A DNA stretch of 64,000 bases, taken from contig JBCAMK010000007.1 in the NCBI GenBank assembly GCA_038503065.1, forward strand, positions 1,736,001 to 1,800,000, written 5' to 3'. The translations under genes were made by a program, and so were the position numbers. Positions 14,254 to 24,000 of this stretch are shown here, piece after piece. The number at the start of each line of letters is the position of its first letter. Positions within the stretch are counted from its first letter, which is position 1. Under the pieces are notes generated by a model, which searched no databases, was not told the DNA's origin, and saw nothing but the letters and a program-made list of their open reading frames with translations. Source of the stretch: Paragyromitra xinjiangensis (lineage: Eukaryota > Ascomycota > Pezizomycetes > Pezizales > Discinaceae).

Positions 14254-14796
14254 TTAGATGGCACTGGAAGGGCCTCCGTGGTGGCTGTGGTGGCCACCAG
14301 TCGGGGCTGGGCCGGCTTCGCCGCTGGGGAAGGGGCCAGTGGGGATACCAGTGGGGATGCCAGTGGGAATGCCAGTGGGAATGCCAGTAGGAATACCACC
14401 AGTGTGGATCGGAAGGTCACTGGGAGCACCGCTGTGGACCGGAGGGAGGAAAGAGCCAGTTGGGACTGCTCTGATGGCAACAGCAGTGAAAGTACCGGTG
14501 TGAGCCGGGCCAGAATGAGTTGGGGGAACACCCGAAGGGAAGCCACCAGGCGGGAAGCCGCCCGAAGGAGCAGAGAAAGTGCCAGTCGGGACAGGGGGGG
14601 CACCAGACGGGGGACCACCAGTTGGAGCAACTCCGGATGGGATACCGGTAGGAGGAGCTCTAGTAGGAATGCCGGTGGGAGGAGTTCCCGAAGGAATGGA
14701 GAAAGTCCGAGTTGGAGCTTCACCCTGCGGAAGCGGGGCACCGGCAACAAGGGCAGCGAGGAAGCTGGCAGCAACGGTGAAGGTGAGAAATTGCAT
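14254..14796 (-). CDS. Small secreted Gly/Pro/Thr-rich repeat protein
   Basis: A 180-residue intronless frame begins MQFLTFTVAASFLAALVAGAPLP, a clear signal peptide with cleavage near residue 19 or 20. The mature part is almost entirely Gly, Pro, Thr, Ser, Ile and Phe in PTG/PSG units, with a tandem GIPT block (five units near residues 134-153) and an HHSHHGG patch near the C-terminus. There are no cysteines, transmembrane segments or recognisable domains, so it is a low-complexity cell-wall or extracellular protein of unknown role. The repetitive codons also keep two other frames open here (14187-14774 minus, 14278-14874 plus). I chose this frame because it alone has an ATG followed by a good signal peptide. 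Confidence 0.7.
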   Translation of the reverse strand: MQFLTFTVAASFLAALVAGAPLPQGEAPTRTFSIPSGTPPTGIPTRAPPTGIPSGVAPTGGPPSGAPPVPTGTFSAPSGGFPPGGFPSGVPPTHSGPAHTGTFTAVAIRAVPTGSFLPPVHSGAPSDLPIHTGGIPTGIPTGIPTGIPTGIPTGPFPSGEAGPAPTGGHHSHHGGPSSAI

Positions 14797-15242
14797 TTCG
14801 AGGGTTGTAAGAGTAAGTTGAGTGAGCTAGCACTTTATCTATATGGGTTAGGGATGAAGACAGACTTGGGATAGAATTATGGCTTACTTGGAAAAACCTA
14901 AGTAAAAGGTGAGAATTGAAGAGATGTTGCGAGGCAGTGAAGAACTGTTAGACTGAGCTGGTGAGTCGAGAAAGATGGGAGGAAGCTAGGTGAATTTATA
15001 TGTTTCCTCCAATCTCTTCAGAGGCTGGTGTACTACCTATAGTTATAGGGAAACCCAAGTTGCCTCGAGGAAAAAGATGACGTTCAATTGCAATAGATGG
15101 CACTTCCCATAGACCCATGCTCGTTGAACAGCCCTGTTATGGTAATTATCAACTAACCCTAGCAATAGGTATCGCGTCTCTGCTGTCCCCTAATTTCAAG
15201 AAACTATGCGGGTGAAAATATCTAATTAGGTCAAAGGCCGGA
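14797..15242. other. Promoter region of the repeat protein
   Basis: This is the upstream region of the small secreted protein (-), AT-rich, with no open frame of interest. Confidence 0.5.
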
Positions 15243-15542
15243 TTACTCCCGGATCTCTGCCACCTCTATTTCCGTATGGATACTCCCAATTCTGCGATTA
15301 TATCGATGGATATCATAGAGCTCCCTCGGCGATTCGGAGCATAGACTTTTGTATAGTGGGATCAACCAAGCATTTGAAAATTGAGCTAGGGGGAAATCTT
15401 CCGAGGCCCCGAAGAACTGAATCTCATACAATCTTGGTAGAAAGTACATGTAGTACAGTACCAAGCACCCCCACAACAACTCCGGCCCTGGTAAAGGTAT
15501 GTGTTCATGCAGTATCGGTAATAAGCTTTCAAGCATGGGCAT
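15243..15542 (-). pseudogene. Possible cytochrome P450 N-terminal relic
   Basis: On the minus strand an ATG at 15542 gives a hydrophobic N-terminus (LLWGCLVLYYMYFLPRLYEIQFF) followed by LAQFSNAWLIPLYKSL and a YDIHRYNRRIGSI segment. This order resembles the membrane anchor, the proline-rich hinge and the 'lH.kYG.ivr' segment of fungal P450s. In the frame in use the hinge reads SEDFP. One frame over, the same bases (about 15385-15410) read RGLGRFPP, close to the usual HPL..FPGP, so a frameshift or small deletion appears to lie there. The frame stops at 15243 and I found no I-helix, ExxR or haem-cysteine motif downstream. It could also be a chance open frame. Confidence 0.35.
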
Positions 15543-18500
15543 TTCTCCATCTAGATGCGATTTACCATGACAGCTGACGCGTCTACTGTAGGAAAATTTG
15601 GTGTGTTTCGGAGAAGCTTGCAGTGCCGTCTGCAGATAGATTGGCTTCGCTTTCATGAAACTGGCGCTCTCGGTTCGTCTACCGGTGCGGTACCGAGGAT
15701 CTCTCAACCAGGGTTACGAACCGGGGGACTTTATTTAAACGCTCCCCCTGAAATACTAGAAAAACCTGTTCAAATAGTCACTGCAGCTAATCGTAACTTG
15801 TCTTTTTGAAGCTTCAGATATAGAGTATGTCCACGTACTATCCGATATTTTTGGCGCCAAACTATATTCGCAAGTAACTGTAAATTTGCGGCATTTCTTG
15901 CGTGCTAGAATCCCGTAATCACAACATTAGATAGCGAGAAAGTATAGGACTGCCCAAAATTTCTGATTGTATTAGTAGTTAACCGCGCGTTCAAGTAATT
16001 TTGGGTGGGGCTATTAACATAAACCAATCTTGAAACAGAAAGAAACAAGGGGTTAAAGAAATTTCCAGATTCTAAGCAATAGCCATTTTGTTCTTCAATC
16101 CAGTAGCGATAGCTAAAGATCATTGCGAAGACACGAAAAAAGGAGCATCCTATCATGATTAAACACGGTAATCCAACTCGTGCTCAACCGACCTCGATAA
16201 ACACAAAGGAGGGAATCTCTAACCATCTTGCTTGCAAAACCTATTTGTCCCTCATAACTCAATCCATGACGGCACTTAATTGATTGGTTGATTGGTTCTT
16301 TGTCAACGTGCCGACAGACCCAAACTACTGCACAATAATGCCGGCATCCTAATAAATCAGCATGCCTGTCCCAATCAATAACAACAGCATTATTACTCTA
16401 ACACAGTCAATACCTAGCTGGCGTTGCTGAGCTAGAAATTACTTTGCGTCGGAGAAGAAGACGGGGTAGAATAAGTCTAGGATACCCCAATAATTAATCT
16501 CCTCAAACAATCACTTCTCTTCCCCCGAAGGACTCGCGTCATGAACCAGATATATCGCAACATTTCGAAACTTCGGGTAACGACCCCCGACGAGTAATTT
16601 TTCTAGCAGCAAGCATACTATTGGGGGAAACGATCAGTGGTAATAATCCTGCATGATTCGGGCTTGTTAACCGTGTGCCGGTCGGGCGAAGGTCGATCGC
16701 CTCATGCCGTCTTAGTCTCGGGTTTATTCAAAGATGGAGCGGCTGCATCCGGGCCGCCTTGGCCTATCATCTCTTTCAGGCCTTGAATTTTTCCGGGGAG
16801 TCTTGCTTACGTATATACGAGGACGGCCGCGGTAATAAGATTTGCGTGTTCGTGGCCAAAGAAATACTATTGTAACACTTGACATTGGTCGTGAACTTAT
16901 TTTTGATGTTTAAAGTCGATATGATATCATAGCCCACCCGGGAGACTCAGATAGTGGGCTTTGGAACTGATATTACCGCTGATATCTTTGAGCGGCCAAA
17001 ATTTGAGGCTAAATGGAGTGTTGTATATATCGAGATAAACCTTACTCATACGCTCTCACTCTGTGTTCGGTATCGTCTTCCAACTCATTTTCCGCCACAT
17101 ATTTGTTGGCTGCATGCAAGAATCCGAACCCGATCCTATTATCTTCGTTTGGAGCAATTCGACTACCAGGTCTCGTAGATACCCGGATGTATAAGCTTTT
17201 ACAGTTACGCCATCGATATAGGCCTCATAACCGTGAAGTCAATCGTGAATATATCATCATTTCGGAGGAAAGAAAGCTCGTTCCGGCCCTTCGGCAGTTC
17301 CTCCAGACCGTTTCTCGAGATAAAATAGGACACCAATATAGGAAGAATATACCTTCCTTCATGATTCAGGGTTATTTCAGTCCACTTAGCAACGATACCC
17401 ACCCCCTTAGCGGGAGTAGAAGTGCACACTTCTAAGTTAGGTTAGTCTACGGCACATATATATCCATTAAATGATTCAAGCTTTGCTTTAAACTTGGCCA
17501 TGGAGACAACGGCCGGCACTTTATCACCATTACATGCATATTCAGTGGACTGGAATCCCGAAATTTAGATGGATTATGGTGATCTTCTCCGCCTGACTTC
17601 CGCCCAAGTAATATCCTATTGGTGGCAAAACAGGGACGAATGCCAATTGATGAAAAGCATTTAGATAGATTGAGATGATTTAAGGGGGAGCAGGGGGAGC
17701 AGGGGATGCTGTGTTGTTCTCGGGGCTCACTGTATATAGGCGACAGACGTGGGGTTAACGCAGAAATAGATGCCGAATAGATGACGATTGTTCGATTTAT
17801 TGATTCATGACGAATGGATGGCGAGAAAGTGGTGCAAGTTTCCGCAATATTGCGAATGGGCCTTTCAGAAAAGAAAAAAATGCGCGCATGCAGGCGCTTT
17901 AATATAAGCCGATGGAAAAAGAAGATACTTGAATATGTGCTTCCTGGCGAGTACTGACTTCCCCACTTCAAACGCCCGAGCTCACTCTAGAGGGAAAATT
18001 TCAAGATGAAAGGATTTGAGGGTGCTGAATAGAGACCGAAAGCTTCCAAAGCGTTTATCAGAAGGGGGTATATCTCTCTCCAGATAACCACATATCTCAA
18101 TAGAGTTCCCCTTTGCCTTTGCCTTTGCCTCTTCCTTTTCCTTTCCCTTAGAGGTATGCTCCTTGATGCATAATTTGATGATATCTGGAGAGATACTGTG
18201 AAGAACGTTGGGAGATGAAGATTCTAAGGAAAGGGTTTGAGTTGGTGTGGTCCACGAGACTAATCGAGCACGTGCGCACGCTCAGGAAAACTCTATTTAG
18301 AGTTAAACCTTAGGACCATTCGGAAACATAGTAAAGTACACTTATCCTCTGTCTTTTGTTTGTTACGCTAGATACACCCAAATAACCACCTAACTATAGG
18401 GGTTTTAAGCAAGCATATGACTATATACAGAGATATGTTGCCTAATGGTGGAAAGGCTACAAAGATGTGTTGGATATACTCCCTACCAGCTAACGGGGTA

Positions 18501-18640
18501 CGATAAACAGCGTAGGGCTACCGTAGGCTACAGATAAGGGGTTTTCATGAGAACGAAGTCCATATTAGGCCTGTACTGCACTCAAGTAGAGTTAATCAAC
18601 CAAAGCTCCTTCCTCTTCTCTACGTCCCGATCCCTAATAA
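15543..18640. other. Gene-poor tract
   Basis: No convincing gene is present. The 174-residue frame at 17447-17971 (-) and the 140-residue frame at 17013-17435 (+) show no domains, splice context or protein-like composition. A short inverted repeat flanks a CT tract at about 18068-18200. Confidence 0.5.
18066..18200. repeat. Inverted repeat flanking a CT minisatellite
   Basis: TATCTCTCTCCAGATA near 18070 is answered by the reverse complement of TATCTCTCCAGATATC near 18182. Between them lies a pyrimidine tract with CTTTGC units (18110-18150). It may be a small fold-back element, but no target duplication was identified. Confidence 0.4.
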
Positions 18641-18648
18641 ACAGGATG

Positions 18649-18820
18649 TGTTGGAAAAGCTCCCACGAGGTTGCTCAAGCGTGGCTTCAGGCCTAGGCAG
18701 GGAGATTAGTGGGAGACAGGAGAGCTACTACACGAGTATATAAACCAAAGGGCGCTTTCAACCTCGAGAGAATAAACAGCCGATCTATTCTAACCTCTTG
18801 ACGTGCCTACTATTTCAACA
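18649..18820 (+). mobile_element. Solo LTR of a retrotransposon (172 bp)
   Basis: The segment starts TGTTGGAA and ends TTTCAACA, the TG...CA ends of an LTR with a short terminal inverted repeat. Inside are a TATATAAA box (near 18737) and an AATAAA signal (near 18770), in the order expected for an LTR. The flanking 5-mers are GGATG (18644-18648) and AGATG (18821-18825), a 5-bp target duplication with one G-to-A change. No internal gag or pol coding follows, so this is a solo LTR left by recombination. The ends resemble copia-type LTRs, but the superfamily cannot be fixed from this alone. Confidence 0.65.
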
Positions 18821-18830
18821 AGATGCACCT

Positions 18831-18885
18831 GCCGCCATAGCTTAAGGGCTGGATGCGTATATGACTTATCTATCTATCTATCTAA
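18831..18885 (+). repeat. Dispersed-element 3' tail with (CTAT)n
   Basis: The core GCCGCCATAGCTTAAGGGCT is followed by GGATGCGTATATGACTTATC and tetranucleotide repeats. The same core recurs at 52399-52452 (+) and inverted at 41238-41288. A conserved 3' end running into a simple-repeat tail is typical of non-LTR retrotransposons. It starts 10 bp after the solo LTR. Confidence 0.55.
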
Positions 18886-19214
18886 CAAGATACACCGGAA
18901 TATTACGAGTGATAATTTGTGACTAAAAGCCAAAAACTAAGCCATTACGCAAATTTAGAAGTTTAAAGAACTTCGATCAGACTATATCGCGTCACCAACT
19001 AATTGGAGTAGATTTCGCTTGCTTCGATGACTACTGCCACCCTAAATTAGAGTTCTGAGGCTGGTCGTAAATTCAGTTCCAGGTAGTATGTTCTACTTTG
19101 AGTAGTGCATAGCCCTAGTGGCGCTGCGTGGTCCACCGCCCATGGCCACGAATGCGAGCCATTGAGAATTTGATTTTTTACTAAAACTAAACGAAGAAAA
19201 CAACAATCTAAGAG

Positions 19215-19618
19215 TAGTCTCGTGCTCAGCCCCATACACGCGGCTTGCCGCACACCATAAGGTCTGGAGCAGCAAGCCTCTGAGCTTAGCCAATCCTTTC
19301 CTCGGAAATTTCCTGATCCCTAAAGCTTCGGAGGGGTTCCGGGGAGGGTAATTGGTACTTTGTTTTATTAGAAAGTTATATATAATTGCTTGTATCCTCG
19401 GGAGCAAAAAGCCCCGGATTCTATGGGGTTTCGGAGAGGGGTAATTTGGTACTTAAGTTTGTGACGAAGTCCCATAGAAATACTTATACCTTCAGAGGGG
19501 AAAAACCTCTCCGAGCAGAAAACCCCCGGAGAGCCTCCGAACTAGCTCCGGGCTCCTCATCGTGCTAAACCCTACGGTACACAGCAAGCTGCATACATGA
19601 GGCTAGGCACGAGACTTA
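19215..19618 (+). mobile_element. 404-bp hAT-like fold-back element, copy A
   Basis: The element starts TAGTCTCGTGC and ends GCACGAGACTTA. The two ends can be paired for about 55 bp as an imperfect terminal inverted repeat. It is flanked by the direct repeat ATCTAAGAGT (19206-19215 and 19618-19627), best read as an 8-bp TCTAAGAG target duplication, the size made by hAT transposases. No transposase is coded. Mismatches between the two arms are all transitions. The internal part is shared with copy B at 49123-49439, including a nearly identical 41-bp block at 19441-19481. Confidence 0.65.
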
Positions 19619-20293
19619 TCTAAGAGTTAATCTTAAGCCTGGATAGTTTCGAACTTATTGAATGGAGATTGGATAGCAACGTTAACCATGACCATACAAA
19701 CGTTAACAACTCACCAGGAAAAATATCGGGTACATAACTTTAATCACTTGAAAAACGGCTGACTCGTGCTACATGGGAATGTAATCAACTGCAAAATCCC
19801 AAAAAAATGCCGGCACCATACAGTTTATCGCAGCACGGGCAAATTTCGCGATCGATCCAGATCTACGGGTTTCCGCATTCTCGATTTCAGCCCTGCCTGG
19901 CAACGGTTGTACATTTCACGCCTGATCCCTCTTATGCGGCATATCATAAATGCTTAACCGACGGCGTTTCTTCGCAGTTGCTTCGGTCGGCACAGGCCCA
20001 AGACCTAGAATCTGCAACCTTAATCCTAGATATCCTAAGGCTGGAAACTAAAACCCAAAGCAGCGATACGGTAGGCCGAGCATCCAGCCCATGAACATTC
20101 GTAGCATTGGCAATTACCTTGTGCCAGCTAGGCAACGGAGAGATACATCTTTTGAACAAGAGATAAAGATACGTTAATGTAAATTCGGGTGGCCTTTTTA
20201 ATCTGTAAACTACACTTAAAAACTTATTCATTGACTCAAAAAATCTGATAGCTAGTTTCATAGATTATCACTCGATATTTGTCTAGCATGACC

Positions 20294-20331
20294 TATTGAT
20301 TGATTGATTGATTCATTAAGTATATGCAACC
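20294..20331 (-). repeat. Dispersed-element tail with (AATC)n, degenerate
   Basis: Four ATTG units are followed by ATTCATTAAGTATATGCAACC. On the minus strand this resembles a mutated GGATGCGTATATGA-tail of the family seen at 18831, 41238 and 52399. Confidence 0.35.
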
Positions 20332-20619
20332 ACGTGCACCTGGATTATGGCGCTAGCATGTTCTGTTGGAGATATGGACTTCCTAGTTCCCTTAGCCTTT
20401 CCAACGTTCGAATACTCGCGCTATGGCTATCCCGTATAAATTGCACTTGCCTCGGCCGAACGGAAGCAGGATAGCGGTATACCACACATACATATAGAGG
20501 CATATTTGCTCTCTCCCCTCTATACAACTCTTCATCTAATACGGATCTACCATTCCGACATGACCCACCAACATGATTAGGCACGTAAGGAGGCAAGTAT
20601 GAATCGGTTGTTTAATCCC

Positions 20620-20750
20620 TAAAGGCTAGCGGTACGCTTTTACCTATATACACGTTTCATGCCCCCGAACATCTGTGTGCTTAGGTGTCCGTAGATCTCT
20701 ATAGTTTCCACCTCCAAGGTTATGCTCAGGCGTATTAGGAAACTTCTCCT
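20620..20750 (+). repeat. Dispersed repeat, copy 1 (partner at 30285)
   Basis: This stretch and 30285-30420 align over roughly 120 bp. They share GTGTGCTT-GG/AG-TG, a TATAT-C-CA block, CCCCCGAA-type blocks and AAACTTCT at the end. Many of the differences are C/T or G/A. No coding potential is seen. Confidence 0.45.
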
Positions 20751-20759
20751 AATGGTATA

Positions 20760-21016
20760 CTTGCTAAAAAATAAAGTTAGTGACGGGGGTAGGCCTTGGT
20801 CACAACCAACCACCTCCCCCCGAATCCAAACACAGCGGACTCCAAACTACAGGTTTACCTCTGTAAGTATACTCTAGGTTATTTCTGATGACAATTAAGG
20901 TAGCAGTGATTTTTGGAGCGTTTTGGGGCTCAAGTCATGTTGTTAATCCCTGAAGCCTAAAATGAGGTGGTTGCTACGGAAGTTTACCCACGTCACTAAC
21001 TTTATTTTTCAGCAAG
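20760..21016. mobile_element. 257-bp Tc1/mariner-type MITE
   Basis: The left end CTTGCTAAAAAATAAAGTTA continues GTGACG and is matched, reverse-complemented with one mismatch, by the right end CTTGCTGAAAAATAAAGTTA continuing GTGACG. The terminal inverted repeat is about 26 bp, with weaker pairing further in (ACCACCTC and others). TA dinucleotides flank both sides (20758-20759 and 21017-21018), as for Tc1/mariner elements. There is no transposase frame, so it is non-autonomous. Confidence 0.7.
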
Positions 21017-21018
21017 TA

Positions 21019-24000
21019 TTAATGCAACGAGCGAATTACAGCATTAATGCACGCGGGAAACCTGGTTTTCGATTCGGAGGAAAGGCAAACCTAATGAGTA
21101 TTGATACCTGTTTTCCAGAAGGGTAAAATTATTTCCCGAAAGAGCATGGCTTAAGCATCCATCCTTAGTAGCAATTGTGAATAGTGGAAATTGCTAAGAC
21201 CGAACCATCTGTGCTGTCCGGTGTCTATAGAGGGTTATCATGTTTTCCAGGAATTACGACCCACCAAAAAAGGTGGGCCTTGTACACATCCTGACTGCCG
21301 ATGCGGCTGAAACAAAGTACCTCAATTTCGTTTGCTTCTATCTTAGTTATGTCTATTGCTCATCTTTAGGTCACAACTTTCAGAAAACGATTTATCTTTT
21401 ATGATATAATATGCGCTCACAAGAAAGCTCCGAGTAGCCTGATATCTTCCAAACTTTTAGTTATCTACTATAGAATTTTTTATCTTTTCAATTGAGCAAT
21501 CTCGAAGATCAGGTACAAGATCTTAAAAACGTGTATAGAACAGGCCATACTGATAACAAGCTCACGTATCTATGATTCCACGTGTGATCCAGATCCAGCC
21601 AAGGTTAGAGTTCCTGTTTTTCCACGTTTACACCCCGTGTATATTCACGTAGTGTGTGGGGGCCAGTTTATCAACCTTCTCAATGCGCGAAACTCTCCAA
21701 TCCAAAGAAAAAAAAAACTCCACCATCACCATTTACTATCGTTGACGCACAAGCTCATTCAGACGTAGGTGGTTGGAGTTAATTTACACATTCGTTGACA
21801 AAAAAAGGGAAACAGAAGAGAACGGGGCAGAAGACCGGCGTCCTATGATTAGGCTATGCAAGAATGTTAAGCCTGAGTATCGTAATCTTCGCAAATATAG
21901 TTACATTGCCATCGCGCCACTAGACACACCCTCACAGATTTTGCTGTGGCAAAGATCATATCAAAGATCAGAAATGTTGACCGATTTTTTTTCTGTCATG
22001 TCACACGAATTCGCCAGATACATTGGGACGTGCATACATCGCAGTGATTATGCAGGTCCCAAGCCACACGACAGCACGAAGCTCTAGAACCGTGTTCAAT
22101 ATAAGCGAAACCGTTCCTCATGCCGAGAAAGCGAAGGGCAAGGAAGATAGTCGAGGTGACAGCATCTTACATCGGTTGACCCTGCCTCAAACTCGTCGAA
22201 GTAACTATCTGTATGCGGGTGTACTCTAAAGCTCTTGTTGCTTCCTCGGATGGAAGAACCACAGCTGTCTAGATGGGTATTATCATGGAGGTAGGATCAA
22301 GTAAGAGCCTAGCTCTAAGGCCTTGAGCCCGGGCTCTGCTGTCAATTAGCCCATGATCGATTACGAGTTATAATTACTTTCTGGGTCGTTTCAAGGTCAT
22401 GATTTATGTTTGCAGCATTGCCGTATAGGTTGAGCCAATTAATGCTTACAACGCCGTTAACCGAAAGACCTAGCTAGACTCATGTTTCCTACCGGAGGAA
22501 ACCTGGGCTGGCTAGAGGGCGGCATTACGGGTTTACTAAAAAATTTCAAAAACGCTTATGGTAATTCACAGGCGGCCAAAAACCCCTTAAAATTACTTCA
22601 CCACGGTAAACCGATTAAACCTTGGAAGATACATCGGAGAATTAACGGAGGCAGGTCACATCACGGGATTTTTGCACTCCATAGATCTATAACCCGTAAC
22701 TCCGTAGGGTGAGACAAAATTCCAAGTGCTACATATACCAAAAGGTGTCAATCCTGGGCGCGTATCCGGCAGAGATACCACCTCACTTCCTCGAGAAGAA
22801 ACCAAATAGGGAGTGTATGTGCTCAATCCTGGAACTCAGTCAGTACTGCACATCTCATCACTTCCCCCTTATAGATCTGGACATATGTAACTTGATTCAA
22901 CCGGTCGTTTAAGTATGCACCCATACAGAACAGGACGGAAGCACTTTACACTTTACCTACATGTGGGTTCCTACTATTGCAGAAGTATCCGAGTTCCCGC
23001 CTGCGTAAGCTCTGGTCCGCTTACACATGGGGTGGTTATGACCTCCCCGCTTCCCCATTTCACAACACATCCCCCGCGTAAGGGTCTGTGCGGCGACAAA
23101 TATGAGAAAACCAGGTTCATAAATCGCTATTCTCAACGGTCGTTTAGCTTAAAACATCGGTAAACCGGCGAATTCTTCCAGATTTCAGCCCCTGGAGAAG
23201 TTTCAGGACATAGCATCAGCTTTTGCCAACCTAATTATTCAAGTAGCGGAAAGTCTGGAAATAACTCCGAAGTTCATTTCCATATCATTTACACTGGATT
23301 TACGCAATCGCCAATCCGAGAAAGTGAAACATTTTGGTTTGACCTATTGCGGCTCAAATTATCGATACCGACGAAATAGGGTTAGTGTTCTCATTCGACC
23401 ATGGTACCGGGAACCCCCACGGCAACGCAAGGTTACCGGGTAGTCTTCGCCCAAAAAGAGAGAAAAACAGGGCATTAAGATATGCTCCGCTATCCTTCCC
23501 GCTGCCGGTGAGATCATGAGTAGGTGGTTATCACAAAAGTGTAAGTCTGCATTTACTAGATTACTGAGTGGTGCTGGGAGAATTGTTTTGCTAGAAGGGG
23601 CATGCCAAGCTAAGTGACTTTTGCACCTGGTGATTTCTTCTACTATTTCTTGTTATCCAAGCCCATATAATTAACCAAACGCTACTGCTTTCCACAATTT
23701 AGCTGTCCTCGTGATGGAGGTAGTAGTTAAGTATAACAATTGACTAAAGCGTGCACTACCCAACTGGAGAAATGATCTTCTTTGCGCCAAACTTCCAATG
23801 GAATTTGGTTGGTGGTTAGGAGAAATCGTTGCATTGTTCGCTGGAGTTTGGGACTCCTTTCGTCCTCCAACATAGCGCCTCGCTTGGCCCTAAGATGGAG
23901 ATGTGAGCCGGTACATCCCATGTCCCTAGCCCCTCGTCCACCATGTGGCCCCTGCTTTCCGCTCGCTTTGAAGTAACACAAGAAACTTTGTTGAGTCCAA

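Noticed and set aside
14187..14774. 195-residue minus frame and 198-residue plus frame over the repeat protein
   Set aside because: Both are kept open by the repetitive codons of the secreted protein and lack a signal peptide or sensible composition.
17447..17971. 174-residue minus-strand frame
   Set aside because: No family motif, and composition typical of random AT-rich DNA. It lies in a gene-poor, repeat-bearing tract.
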